DNA from: Natronincola ferrireducens
GTDB lineage: Bacteria; Bacillota; Clostridia; Peptostreptococcales; Natronincolaceae
Length of the DNA stretch: 64,000 nucleotides
Reading direction: 5' to 3'
Assembly (NCBI RefSeq): GCF_900100845.1
Contig: NZ_FNFP01000003.1
Location: forward strand, 124,001 to 188,000
The notes beneath the pieces are model-generated. The model ran no database searches. It saw nothing but the letters and a program-made list of their open reading frames with translations, and was not told where the DNA came from. The position numbers and the translations under genes are program-made. This document shows positions 45,715 to 54,940 of the stretch, piece after piece (the stretch's first letter is position 1; each line of letters opens with the position of its first letter).

Positions 45715-47184
45715 ATGAATAAATCCATTATTTATTTAATTAATTTTACCCTATACAGCATTATTTTACTTTTCTTTGGGAAGGGTGGATTTAAAAGGAC
45801 AAAAAACACACGAGACTTTTTCATAGCGGTAAACAGCTTGGGTTTGTCGGCTAGTATTTTTACCTTTAGTGCAACCTGGTTTAGCGCGGCATCCATGCAG
45901 GGGCTTACGGGTTCAGTATATGCTTACGGATATAGTATTATTTTATATGCAGTTGTACCTTGGTTTGTTGGGGCAACCTTTCTTGTGCTGTTAGCTACGA
46001 GACTTAAAAACTATGATATTATCACTGTGCCACAATATTTTAAAATCCGATATGATAGTAAGTGGCTACAGGCCATGGGTGGGTTTGTTATTGTGATTAC
46101 ATATATACTCTATATGATTATTCAAGTCCGTGGCTTTGGAATTGTTATTTCTGAATTTCTAGATATCAATTATACCTTTGCTATTGTGTTAGTATATTTA
46201 TTTGTAATCTATACTACCTTTGGAGGTTTATTTTCGGTGGCTAAGACCGATGCCTTTAACTTCATTTTAATTATTACGGGTACGATATTAGCAGCAATGC
46301 TTGTTCTAAAGGGTGTGAATGGTCTTGCATTTATGCATCATGAAGCTATTGTTGTTAACACGCGACCTTTTCCATCCTTTCCCCATGTAACTGCAAAAGG
46401 TGCCTTGTTAGATCCTTTTTCAAAGGGTGCCCTGCCTCCTTTTTTTATCTTTGCATCTTTTTTTGGTTGGGGATTAGGATTAGCCACAAACCCCCAGTAT
46501 GCAATACGAATTACATCTGCTAAAGATAAAGGGACTGCTATTAAAATGATCTGTTATTCTGTGCTAATTCTTGCTTTTTTATATTTAGGACTAATTATTA
46601 TTGGGATTGGAGGACGGGTTTTAATACCAACCATTGATTCTATTTATTCAGTAGATGAGGTATTTCCCTACTTGATTAACAATGTCATATACTCTCCCTT
46701 TAGTGGGATTATATTAATTTCCATTATGGCAGCCGCAATCTCTACTGCAAATTCTCAATTGTTGGTGGCGGCCAGTGGTTTTAGTTTTGATATCTATAAA
46801 AACCTGATCAATCCCAATGTAGAGGATGATAAGCTTTTGACCATGAACCGAATTTTTATTTTTGTTGCAGGAACCATTTCATTGGTGATGTCTTTAAATC
46901 CTCCAGCTAGTCTGCTGATTTATGGCGGCTATATTTGGGGTGTTTTTTCAGTAACCTTTCTATTACCTCTTTATGGAGGACTGTTCTGGGAAAAAGCAAC
47001 GAAGGAAGGGGCAATCTGGTCCTTTATTGGGGGGTTGATCATACTAATAGTTTTCATGGTAAGAAATCATGTATTTTTTAGTACCAGCGATACATTAATA
47101 CACCCAGCTTTGCCTGGGGTGGTGGGGGCCACAGCAATTTTTTACACTGTCAGTAGATATTTCTACTATACATCAAAGGAATAG
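45715..47184 (+). CDS. Sodium:solute symporter (SSS family)
   Basis: 489 residues with about thirteen hydrophobic segments. SSS features: ATWFSAASMQGLTG near the N-terminus, a segment-5 region TFGGLFSVAKTDAF with the conserved Gly and acidic residue, and AAAISTANSQLLVAASGFSFD in segment 8 (Na+ site Ser). It uses the sodium gradient to import an organic solute. The 42-residue membrane protein precedes it by one base, and the sensor kinase/activator pair follows about 100 bases later. That placement suggests the solute is the signal or the substrate handled by the downstream 5-oxoproline genes (inference). Confidence 0.9.
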   Translation: MNKSIIYLINFTLYSIILLFFGKGGFKRTKNTRDFFIAVNSLGLSASIFTFSATWFSAASMQGLTGSVYAYGYSIILYAVVPWFVGATFLVLLATRLKNYDIITVPQYFKIRYDSKWLQAMGGFVIVITYILYMIIQVRGFGIVISEFLDINYTFAIVLVYLFVIYTTFGGLFSVAKTDAFNFILIITGTILAAMLVLKGVNGLAFMHHEAIVVNTRPFPSFPHVTAKGALLDPFSKGALPPFFIFASFFGWGLGLATNPQYAIRITSAKDKGTAIKMICYSVLILAFLYLGLIIIGIGGRVLIPTIDSIYSVDEVFPYLINNVIYSPFSGIILISIMAAAISTANSQLLVAASGFSFDIYKNLINPNVEDDKLLTMNRIFIFVAGTISLVMSLNPPASLLIYGGYIWGVFSVTFLLPLYGGLFWEKATKEGAIWSFIGGLIILIVFMVRNHVFFSTSDTLIHPALPGVVGATAIFYTVSRYFYYTSKE

Positions 47185-47282
47185 TTAAAGCCCTCTGTTT
47201 ATGAACACGTATTAAAATATAGAGAAGGTTTACAAATCACCTCGGATCAATAACTTCTAAAAAAACAAGAGGAGAAATTATC

Positions 47283-49052
47283 GTGAGATTTGATATAGAA
47301 AACAAAATCCTAATTCCATTTATGATTGTATTAGTTCTCTCCATTGTTACCTTGGGAATGGTTTCCTATTGGAATGGTTATCAATTGTTATTGACCAATG
47401 AAATTCAAAATCGATACTATCACCTAGAGGAAATTATTCTACATATTGAGGACATTCATTTGCAAGTCCTTGAAGGAAGGCTAAGTCTTGGAGAAGCCAA
47501 ATTAAAAGTAATTCAGTTTTATAGTCAGACAACGAGAGAAGGATTATTTATTGCTAGAGGGGATGAAATACTGTTAGATCAATTTAACATTGAAGAGGGA
47601 TGGGATGAAATACTGTTAACGATGACAGTGTCAAATAAAAATGAACCTATCCAATTTGAAAATAGTGTCTTTGTATATCACATCAATCAGGAGTGGGACT
47701 GGATAATTGGCTACGGTATGCGGAAGGATTTATTTTCACAGGAGGTTTTGGAGACACAAAAATATATGATTTTACTATCGATTGTTTCTTTAATGTTCTC
47801 AATACAGGCGGCTATTTTCATTGCCCACAATATTTCAAAGCCTATAAAGCTTCTGGCAGATTTATGTGACAAAATTAGCTTAGGAACTCCACAGGAGAAA
47901 ATAACAATTAAAAGAAATGATGAAATTGGTATGTTAGCCCAAGCTTTTAACAATATGATGGATAAGCTTCAACTAAATACTGCTAAATTGATAGAGATGA
48001 CAAAACTGAATGAAGATATTCTTAGAAATATTTCTACAGGTATTATTACTACTGATCAGGAAGGAACTATTACCTCATTAAACCCGGCAGCAGAAGGGAT
48101 TTTTAATAGTGTTCAAAGGGAAGAAACCCAGAACCTAGCACTAAGGGAGAGGCTTCAGCGTCAGATTGGGGAGACACTAACATCAGGAAAAAGCATCAAT
48201 CATATTCATGTCTTTGAAGATGATACAGAAGGTAGCAAAATATATGTGGATGTGATGACATCTTTGCTTAAGGGGGAGACGGGAAAGATAAGTGGTGCTA
48301 TTTGTAATTTTAGAGATATTACTGAGCGAAAACGTATTGAAAACAACATGGAAACGCTAGATAGGCTTACATCTATGGGCCAATTGGCAGCTGGAATGGC
48401 CCATGAGATTCGAAATCCTTTAGCTGGCATGAAGACCAGTGTACAGGTTTTACAAAAAAGACTACTGAATGAAAATGAAGCTTCAAACAAAAAATTATTC
48501 GATGGTCTATTATTTGAAATTGATAGAATAAATCAACTTATTACTGATTTGCTTAACTTTGCTAAACCCAAGAGACCCCGCTATGAAGTAGTCAATATAA
48601 AGGACATATTGGAGCGATCTTTAGATTTAAACAATAAAGGAGAAATAAAGAAAAATATCAAGATAGATATCGTAGATTACTCAGAAGAATTATTGTGTTT
48701 TGTAGATGGAGATCAAATTCAGCAGATCTTTTTAAACATTGTTAAAAATGCCATCAATGCCTTAGCTGATAAAGGAACATTAACAATTATATTAGAGGGG
48801 TGTCAAGAAAACCATAAAGAATTTGCAGCAATAAAATTTCAAGACGATGGTTGTGGTATTTCACCTGAAAATATTGAGAGAATATTTGATCCCTTCTATA
48901 CTACGAATCCTCAAGGAACGGGACTAGGACTTTCGGTTGTCTATGAGCTCGTTAAAGAAAACAAGGGGATTATTCAAGTAAGTAGTCGCGTTAATAAGGG
49001 GACTGAGTTTAAGCTAACTTTTCCTCTACACCAAATAAATGAAGCTATCTAA
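47283..49052 (+). CDS. Membrane sensor histidine kinase (HAMP-PAS-HisKA-HATPase)
   Basis: 589 residues from GTG 47283 (AGAGGAG upstream). Two membrane segments (about 12-32 and 158-180) flank an outside sensor domain of some 125 residues. A HAMP linker (about 181-235), a PAS domain (about 245-360, starting near NISTGIITTDQEGTI), the phospho-acceptor H-box GMAHEIRNPLAG with His374, and the ATPase domain with N-box IVKNAINAL, DDGCGIS and GTGLGLS follow. This NtrB/AtoS-like arrangement matches the sigma-54 activator gene 30 bases downstream. Confidence 0.93.
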   Translation: MRFDIENKILIPFMIVLVLSIVTLGMVSYWNGYQLLLTNEIQNRYYHLEEIILHIEDIHLQVLEGRLSLGEAKLKVIQFYSQTTREGLFIARGDEILLDQFNIEEGWDEILLTMTVSNKNEPIQFENSVFVYHINQEWDWIIGYGMRKDLFSQEVLETQKYMILLSIVSLMFSIQAAIFIAHNISKPIKLLADLCDKISLGTPQEKITIKRNDEIGMLAQAFNNMMDKLQLNTAKLIEMTKLNEDILRNISTGIITTDQEGTITSLNPAAEGIFNSVQREETQNLALRERLQRQIGETLTSGKSINHIHVFEDDTEGSKIYVDVMTSLLKGETGKISGAICNFRDITERKRIENNMETLDRLTSMGQLAAGMAHEIRNPLAGMKTSVQVLQKRLLNENEASNKKLFDGLLFEIDRINQLITDLLNFAKPKRPRYEVVNIKDILERSLDLNNKGEIKKNIKIDIVDYSEELLCFVDGDQIQQIFLNIVKNAINALADKGTLTIILEGCQENHKEFAAIKFQDDGCGISPENIERIFDPFYTTNPQGTGLGLSVVYELVKENKGIIQVSSRVNKGTEFKLTFPLHQINEAI

Positions 49053-49082
49053 TCAAAATTCCCCTTAGGAGGAGGCTAAAAA

Positions 49083-50471
49083 ATGAGAAAGAAAATATTG
49101 ATTATAGATGATGAAGAAATGATTAGAATTTCTCTTAAAGAAGGCCTGATGGATCTAGGCTATGAAGTGGATACTGCAAAGGATGGCCAAGAGGGATTAG
49201 GGAAGGTAGACGGATTTAAACCCCATGCCATATTCCTTGATATTCGTTTACCGGATATAAATGGTCTGCAACTAATAAAGTCTATTAAAGAAGTAGATAA
49301 GGATGTAGAGGTGGTGATTATGACTGCCTACGGAGATGTAAAGACGGCGGTTACATCCATAAAAAGTGGTGCTTTTGATTATATCCATAAACCCTTTGAT
49401 TTAGAAGAAATGAATATTATTTTAATCCGCTTGTTTGATAACCTCACATTACAGAAGAAAATTTATTTGCTAGAAAAAGAAAAATTATCTAAAAATCATG
49501 CTATTTTAGGAGACCATCAGTCCATACAGGAGGTTTTAAGAAAGGTAGCCATTTTATCCGACAGTGATGATGTAACTGTGCTAATACGGGGAGAGACTGG
49601 GACAGGAAAAGAGGTAGTAGCTTCAGCAATCCATGAAAACAGTTGTCGCAAAGATGCTCCCATGTTAAAAATCAATTGTGCTGCCATACCGACTCAACTG
49701 ATGGAGAGTGAACTGTTTGGACATGAAAAAAATGCCTTTACTGGTGCGATAGCTAGAAAAAAGGGTTTAGTGGAAATCGCCGATGGTGGGACTATTTTCT
49801 TAGATGAAATTGGAGAATTGCATTATGATATGCAGACGAAGCTTTTACGTTTTCTTGAAGAACGAAAATTCAAAAGAGTAGGTGGACTTGAGGATATTGA
49901 AGTAGATATTAGAATAATTGCTGCCACCAATAAAAATCTTGAAGAGGCTATTAAACAGAAGGAATTTAGAGAAGATTTATACTATCGGTTAAATGTAGTA
50001 CCTGTAGAGTTGCCGCCTTTGAGGGAGAGGGGAGAGGATATTCTTCTTTTAGCAAATCATTACTTAAAGATCTATAGTAAAAAATTCAATAAAAGCATTT
50101 TAGACTTTACAGAAGAAGCCAAGGAAAAGCTTATGACCTACCCTTGGAAAGGGAATGTTAGGGAGTTGATCAATGTTATCGAAAGAATGGTCATATTGAT
50201 TGATGATACTTATATTCGATGTCATCATATACCCTCTGAAATCAGAGGTGAAGAAAAAAGATCCTATGATGGTGAAGGATATAGGCAAGAGGATGGATCT
50301 CAGCTTATTCCTGAAGGATTTTCCTTAGAAGGCCTTGTCAAAAGGGTAGAAAAAAAGTACATTAAAGCAGCTCTAGAGATTAGCAATAAAAATCATTCCA
50401 AAGCGGCAGAATTATTGGGCATAAGTCGATTTGCCTTAAAACGAAAAATAGAAAAATATTTTCATGAATAA
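49083..50471 (+). CDS. Sigma-54-dependent response regulator (NtrC/AtoC-type)
   Basis: 462 residues. Receiver domain (1-120) with acidic pocket DDEE and phospho-Asp53 in [11 protein letters not shown]+ domain (about 143-375) with Walker A GETGTGKE, Walker [13 protein letters not shown] and the sigma-54 loop reading NAFTGA (Asn217) where GAFTGA is usual. A Fis-type helix-turn-helix closes the protein ([20 protein letters not shown]). It should open -24/-12 promoters with the RpoN encoded at 12.3 kb. The best target in view is the promoter at 50591, just downstream. Confidence 0.94.
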   Translation: MRKKILIIDDEEMIRISLKEGLMDLGYEVDTAKDGQEGLGKVDGFKPHAIFLDIRLPDINGLQLIKSIKEVDKDVEVVIMTAYGDVKTAVTSIKSGAFDYIHKPFDLEEMNIILIRLFDNLTLQKKIYLLEKEKLSKNHAILGDHQSIQEVLRKVAILSDSDDVTVLIRGETGTGKEVVASAIHENSCRKDAPMLKINCAAIPTQLMESELFGHEKNAFTGAIARKKGLVEIADGGTIFLDEIGELHYDMQTKLLRFLEERKFKRVGGLEDIEVDIRIIAATNKNLEEAIKQKEFREDLYYRLNVVPVELPPLRERGEDILLLANHYLKIYSKKFNKSILDFTEEAKEKLMTYPWKGNVRELINVIERMVILIDDTYIRCHHIPSEIRGEEKRSYDGEGYRQEDGSQLIPEGFSLEGLVKRVEKKYIKAALEISNKNHSKAAELLGISRFALKRKIEKYFHE

Positions 50472-50494
50472 AAGGAGAGCGAAATTGCAGTTTT

Positions 50495-50514
50495 AGAGCG
50501 AAATCGCTCTTTTG
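50495..50514 (+). terminator. Terminator after the response regulator
   Basis: AGAGCG and CGCTCT pair around AAAT and are followed by TTTTG. Confidence 0.6.
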
Positions 50515-50590
50515 TTTGTGCGAAAACGATCATATTTTTTGTGGAAATAATAGAAAACTTGGAAAATACACAAAATTATTTTAGGAAATA

Positions 50591-50607
50591 TTGGACTCGT
50601 TCTTGCT
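50591..50607 (+). promoter_or_regulatory. Sigma-54 (-24/-12) promoter of the 5-oxoprolinase operon
   Basis: TTGGACTCGTTCTTGCT has GG and GC at exactly the spacing of the sigma-54 consensus (TGGCACG-N4-TTGC). Transcription would start near 50618, about 70 bases before pxpA. Two TTTGTG words at 50515 and 50538 upstream may be part of an activator site (weak). Confidence 0.7.
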
Positions 50608-50689
50608 TTATATCATATTAGAAGAAATCCTATAATCAATTGTAATTGGATTGTGGAATTTTGGGACAAAAAATTTGGAGGTGAAGGTT

Positions 50690-51460
50690 ATGTATAAAGT
50701 AGATCTAAATAGTGATATTGGTGAAAGCTATGGTGCCTACAAGCTAGGGATGGATGAAGAGGTTGTTGAGTATATCACTTCTGCCAACATTGCCTGTGGA
50801 TGGCACGCAGGGGACCCCCTTGTGATGGAAAAAACGGTGGAGGCAGCAGCAGAAAATAATGTGGCTATAGGTGCCCACCCAGGATTTCCTGATTTAATGG
50901 GATTTGGTAGAAGAAATATGGTGATTACTCCCCAAGAAGCGAAGAGCTATACGATTTATCAGTTGGGAGCATTATGGGCCTTTGCAAAGGCACGGGGGCT
51001 AGAACTACAGCATGTTAAACCCCATGGAGCACTATACAATATGGCGGCCAAGGATGCTGCTTTAGCGGGTGCTATTGCGGAAGCAATTTGGCAGGTGGAT
51101 AAAAACATCATTCTTGTTGGACTAGCCAATAGCAGGTTGACAGAAGCTGGAGAAGAGAAGGGTCTTAAGGTAGCCCATGAAGTCTTTGCTGATAGGGCAT
51201 ATAACCCAGATGGTTCCCTTGTGGCTAGAAGTAATCCGGGAGCAGTAATTCATGATACTGACAGGGCGGTAGCAAGGGTAGTAAGGATGGTGAAGGAAGG
51301 AAAAGTAGAGGCGATTAACGGTGAGGATGTAGAAATCAAAGCCCATACCATCTGTGTTCATGGTGACAACCAACATGCATTAGAATTTGTAAATAAAATT
51401 AAAGAAGCTTTGTTGAAGGAAGAGATTAAAGTAGAATCTATGAGAAACTTTATTAGATAA
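50690..51460 (+). CDS. pxpA: 5-oxoprolinase subunit A (LamB/YcsF family)
   Basis: 256 residues from ATG 50690 with GGAGGTGA upstream. The family start [14 protein letters not shown] and the motifs [30 protein letters not shown] and ICVHGDN are intact. PxpA works with PxpB and PxpC to open 5-oxoproline (pyroglutamate) to glutamate using ATP. The gene heads an operon with an NRAMP-like transporter, pxpB and pxpC, preceded by a sigma-54 promoter and a matching activator gene. Confidence 0.95.
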   Translation: MYKVDLNSDIGESYGAYKLGMDEEVVEYITSANIACGWHAGDPLVMEKTVEAAAENNVAIGAHPGFPDLMGFGRRNMVITPQEAKSYTIYQLGALWAFAKARGLELQHVKPHGALYNMAAKDAALAGAIAEAIWQVDKNIILVGLANSRLTEAGEEKGLKVAHEVFADRAYNPDGSLVARSNPGAVIHDTDRAVARVVRMVKEGKVEAINGEDVEIKAHTICVHGDNQHALEFVNKIKEALLKEEIKVESMRNFIR

Positions 51461-51477
51461 AGAGGGGGTTAACAAAA

Positions 51478-52680
51478 ATGGCGATAAAACAAGAAAAGAA
51501 CAAAAATATTGGTGTGTTACTGGGGGCTGCCTTTATTATGGCTACATCAGCCATAGGGCCAGGATTCTTAACACAAACAGCACAATTTACTCAGGATCAC
51601 GCAGCAAATTTTGCTTTTGTTGTTTTAGTATCGATTATACTGAATATTATTGTTCAGGTGAATGTATGGAGAATAATTTGTGTTTCTGGTATGCGGGGAC
51701 AGGATATTGCCAATAAAATAGTACCTGGTATGGGGTATTTGCTAGCTGGGCTGGTTGCCTTAGGGGGTCTAGCATTTAATATCGGAAATGTTGGAGGGGC
51801 TGCTTTAGGTTTAAACGTTTTAACAGGATTAGATATTAAGTTTGGTACAATTATTGCGGGAATCTTTGGGGTTCTTATATTTGTCTCAAAGGATGCGGGA
51901 TCCATGATAGATCGTGTTACAAAGGTGTTGGGTGGAATTATGATAGCAATGGTTGCTTATGTTGCAATTACCAGCAATCCCCCTGTACAGGAAACCATTA
52001 TAAAAAGCGTTGCACCTGATAATTATGGAATATTAATATTCCCAATTATTACACTACTAGGTGGTACAGTAGGAGGGTACATTACGTTTGCGGGTGCCCA
52101 TAGACTGATAGATGCTGGTGTAACGGGTAAAGAAAATTTGGATCAAATCACAAAAAGTTCAGTTATGGGTGTTGGTATTGCTTCAATTATGCGGATCTTT
52201 TTTTTCTTAGCTATTTTAGGCGTAGTGGCAAGAGGTATACAACTAGATCCTTCAAATCCAGCAGCTTCTGCTTTCTTACATGGTGCAGGGCAAATAGGCT
52301 ATAAATTCTTTGGTTTTGTACTACTGGCTGCTGGTTTAACTTCTGTAATTGGTGCAGCCTATACATCGGTTTCCTTTTTAAAAACCTTAAATACAACAAT
52401 TGTAAAGTATGAAAAATATTTTATTATCGGGTTTATTACTGTATCTACTATTATTATGGCCTTTGTGGGAAGACCAGCAAGACTTCTTATATTAGCAGGT
52501 TCGTTAAATGGATTGATTTTACCTATTACCTTGGGAACTGTTCTTTTGGCTTCCAGACGGAAAGATATTATAGGGGATTATAAGCATCCTACTTGGTTAA
52601 TTGTCTTTGGTATTCTTACAGTTATCCTTTCAGCCTATGCGGGAATTAATTCCCTGCAAAATATTAAAAATCTTTTTTAA
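51478..52680 (+). CDS. NRAMP-family transporter (YcsG-like)
   Basis: 400 residues with about eleven hydrophobic segments; begins 17 bases after pxpA. The region SAIGPGFLTQTAQFT occupies the place of the metal-binding DPGN motif of true NRAMP metal transporters, and that motif is absent. In B. subtilis the same family member (YcsG) also lies within the ycsF-kipI-kipA cluster. It is therefore more likely to move 5-oxoproline or a related compound than divalent metal (inference). Confidence 0.85.
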   Translation: MAIKQEKNKNIGVLLGAAFIMATSAIGPGFLTQTAQFTQDHAANFAFVVLVSIILNIIVQVNVWRIICVSGMRGQDIANKIVPGMGYLLAGLVALGGLAFNIGNVGGAALGLNVLTGLDIKFGTIIAGIFGVLIFVSKDAGSMIDRVTKVLGGIMIAMVAYVAITSNPPVQETIIKSVAPDNYGILIFPIITLLGGTVGGYITFAGAHRLIDAGVTGKENLDQITKSSVMGVGIASIMRIFFFLAILGVVARGIQLDPSNPAASAFLHGAGQIGYKFFGFVLLAAGLTSVIGAAYTSVSFLKTLNTTIVKYEKYFIIGFITVSTIIMAFVGRPARLLILAGSLNGLILPITLGTVLLASRRKDIIGDYKHPTWLIVFGILTVILSAYAGINSLQNIKNLF

Positions 52681-52774
52681 TATATATTTTTTAAACTATT
52701 GAAGAAAGCAATACAGATGAAGAACTCTAGAAGGACTTAAATTGAAGTATTCTTAAATGATGGAGGAATCCTTT

Positions 52775-53530
52775 ATGTATGATAAAATAAAGTATCTCAT
52801 AGCAGGAGATAGAGCTTTAGTTATGGAGTTTGGCAATTGCATATCAGAAGAAATAAATGAAAAAATTAGAGCTATGACGATAGCTATAGAAATGAAAAAT
52901 ATTAAAGGTATTGTAGAAGTAGTTCCTACCTATAGATCTTTGATGATTCATTATAATCCTTTGACTATAGAATATACTGTGTTATTGAGGACAATGCAGG
53001 CACTGGAGGAAGAATTGAAAAGTATTGAACTGCCGGCACCTCGAGTTATAGAAATTCCTACCCTTTACGGGGGAGATTACGGACCAGATATTGATACGGT
53101 GGCAAAACATAATGAATTGACTGTTGAAGAAGTGGTTCGAATCCACACATCAGGAGAGTACCTGATTTATATGTTGGGATTTACCCCAGGCTTTCCTTAT
53201 TTAGGAGGAATGGACACAAAAATTGCAACTCCTAGACTGGAATCTCCTAGAACTAAGATCAAGGGTGGTTCTGTTGGCATAGCCGGCAGTCAGACGGGTA
53301 TTTACTCCATTGACAGCCCAGGGGGATGGCAGTTAATAGGTTGGACGCCTGTAAAGCTTTACGATGAAAATGCAGAAAAACCTATTTTGTTAAAGGCAGG
53401 AAATTATATCAAGTTTAAGGAGATAGATGAAGAGGAATATCGCCGGATTGAACCCTCTATAAAGGACAGAACCTATGAATGCAAATCCTATCCTAAAGGG
53501 CAAGGGGGTGGAAATATTGGGCAAAATTAA
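52775..53530 (+). CDS. pxpB: 5-oxoprolinase subunit B (KipI-like)
   Basis: 251 residues from ATG 52775, with GGAGG eight bases upstream. Motifs: GDRALVMEFG, PTYRSLMIHYNP, the strongly conserved YLIYMLGFTPGFPYLGGMD (catalytic-domain core) and GSQTGIYSIDSPGGWQLIG. It forms the B subunit of the PxpABC complex. The related KipI of B. subtilis was named as a kinase inhibitor, which may be secondary. The next gene overlaps its end by 14 bases. Confidence 0.93.
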   Translation: MYDKIKYLIAGDRALVMEFGNCISEEINEKIRAMTIAIEMKNIKGIVEVVPTYRSLMIHYNPLTIEYTVLLRTMQALEEELKSIELPAPRVIEIPTLYGGDYGPDIDTVAKHNELTVEEVVRIHTSGEYLIYMLGFTPGFPYLGGMDTKIATPRLESPRTKIKGGSVGIAGSQTGIYSIDSPGGWQLIGWTPVKLYDENAEKPILLKAGNYIKFKEIDEEEYRRIEPSIKDRTYECKSYPKGQGGGNIGQN

Positions 53531-54548
53531 AGTTTTTAAAGCTGGTTTATTGACACTGGTTCAGGATCAAGGTAGAAACGGATACCAGCAATATGGAGTA
53601 CCTGTGTCTGGGGTAATGGATAATTTTGCTTATAGAATTGCCAATATTTTGGTGGGAAATCATGAGGAAGCAGCTGTAATAGAAGCAACCCTTGTGGGTC
53701 CAGGTATTGAATTTCTTGATGAAGGGGTTATTGCAATTACCGGTGGAAACTTATCTCCTGAAGTGAATGGAAAGCCTATACCTATGGGAAAAAGTGTTTT
53801 TGTCAAATCAGGAGATAGGCTAGATTTCAAAGCTATTAAAGCAGGTTGTAGAAGTTACATTGCATTTGCTGGCGGCATTGATGTACCTGCTATTATGGGC
53901 AGTAAGTCAACCTATACCCGTGGCAATATAGGGGGCTATGAAGGTCGAGGGTTAAAGGTAGGGGATGTAATCACTTTAGCTAGCCCCCACAAACCCTTAA
54001 AGGAACTGGTAGGCAAATGGATCCAACAGGAACTATATAGCTACACCAATACTGTGGAGGTAAGGGTAGTGGCAGGCCCACAGGAGGATGCATTTACTCA
54101 GGAAGGAATAGCAACCTTTTATAACACTGAATATACTGTAACCAATGAATGTGATCGGATGGGCTATAGGCTGTCGGGTAAAGGGATTCAGCATAAAGAG
54201 GGTAGCGATATTATATCCGATGGTATTGCCATGGGGGCTATTCAGGTTCCCGGACATGGTATGCCGATTATTATGATGGCAGATCGCCAAACAACAGGAG
54301 GATATACGAAAATAGCCAATGTTATTACTGTAGACTTCCCTAAAATTGCTCAAGCCAAGCCGGGGGATAAAATTATATTTAAAAAGGTCGCCGTTGAGGA
54401 GGCCCACAGTTTGTTAAAAGAAGTAGAGGAAAAAATTGCTCAATATAAACGGCAGTCGATAGGGAGAGAAGTCATCAAAACAAGAGAATTTCATCTAAAA
54501 ATAAACGGAAAGGCCTATGACGTAATGGTTGATGAAATAAAATCATAA
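53517..54548 (+). CDS. pxpC: 5-oxoprolinase subunit C (KipA-like biotin-dependent carboxylase domain)
   Basis: 343 residues from TTG 53517, preceded by AAGGGGGTGG; an earlier in-frame ATG at 53475 has no ribosome site and would overlap pxpB by 56 bases. Conserved parts: GLLTLVQDQGRNGYQ, GVPVSGVMDNFAYRIAN, SYIAFAGGIDVP and DGIAMGAIQVPGHGMPIIMM. It completes the ATP-dependent 5-oxoprolinase. It ends the operon, followed by a very stable hairpin. Confidence 0.93.
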   Translation: MGKIKVFKAGLLTLVQDQGRNGYQQYGVPVSGVMDNFAYRIANILVGNHEEAAVIEATLVGPGIEFLDEGVIAITGGNLSPEVNGKPIPMGKSVFVKSGDRLDFKAIKAGCRSYIAFAGGIDVPAIMGSKSTYTRGNIGGYEGRGLKVGDVITLASPHKPLKELVGKWIQQELYSYTNTVEVRVVAGPQEDAFTQEGIATFYNTEYTVTNECDRMGYRLSGKGIQHKEGSDIISDGIAMGAIQVPGHGMPIIMMADRQTTGGYTKIANVITVDFPKIAQAKPGDKIIFKKVAVEEAHSLLKEVEEKIAQYKRQSIGREVIKTREFHLKINGKAYDVMVDEIKS

Positions 54549-54551
54549 TAA

Positions 54552-54599
54552 TGTATAAAACCAAAAGATCCTAATCATAGGATCTTTTGGTTTTATACA
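54552..54599. terminator. Terminator of the pxp operon
   Basis: A perfect 22-base inverted repeat (54552-54573 and 54578-54599) with loop ATCA, four bases after the pxpC stop. Confidence 0.9.
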
Positions 54600-54940
54600 A
54601 CACTTAGTCAGTTTTAAATCGAAATCGGCGTCAAAGCTGATGAGGACGAGACTGTTTATCCACAACCATGTCAATAGTATCGGTTGTAAAAAGTTGAAAT
54701 AATATATTTTTATATAAATTACTAACTTTTGGATTGATTGTTAGAATAAGAATATGTTTTATGTCCATTTAGATCACCTAATTTTATTATTATATAAAAT
54801 ACTTGTGTCATTGAGCGTACTAACATTATATCATAAAGGAGGATCAAATGTTATTTAATGGTTGACATAATGATTGCAAATACAATTAAGGGAGTCAACA
54901 TAAATCAATGAATCATATATAGATTGGAGGAAGATGTAGG
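54600..54940. other. Gene-free stretch upstream of the M20D amidohydrolase
   Basis: About 340 bases with no gene I can support. A TTGACA at 54863 could be a -35 box, but no good -10 box stands at the right distance. A fragment at 54637-54652 resembles half of a hammerhead ribozyme core without its stem II, which I treat as chance. Confidence 0.4.

Noticed and set aside
54637-54652. CTGATGAGGACGAGAC, like part of a hammerhead ribozyme
   Set aside because: Stem II and the GAAAC core are missing and no flanking stems I or III could be paired.
54860-54880. Possible -24/-12 promoter before the M20D gene (TGG then TTGC)
   Set aside because: The spacing between the GG and GC elements is four bases too long for sigma-54.
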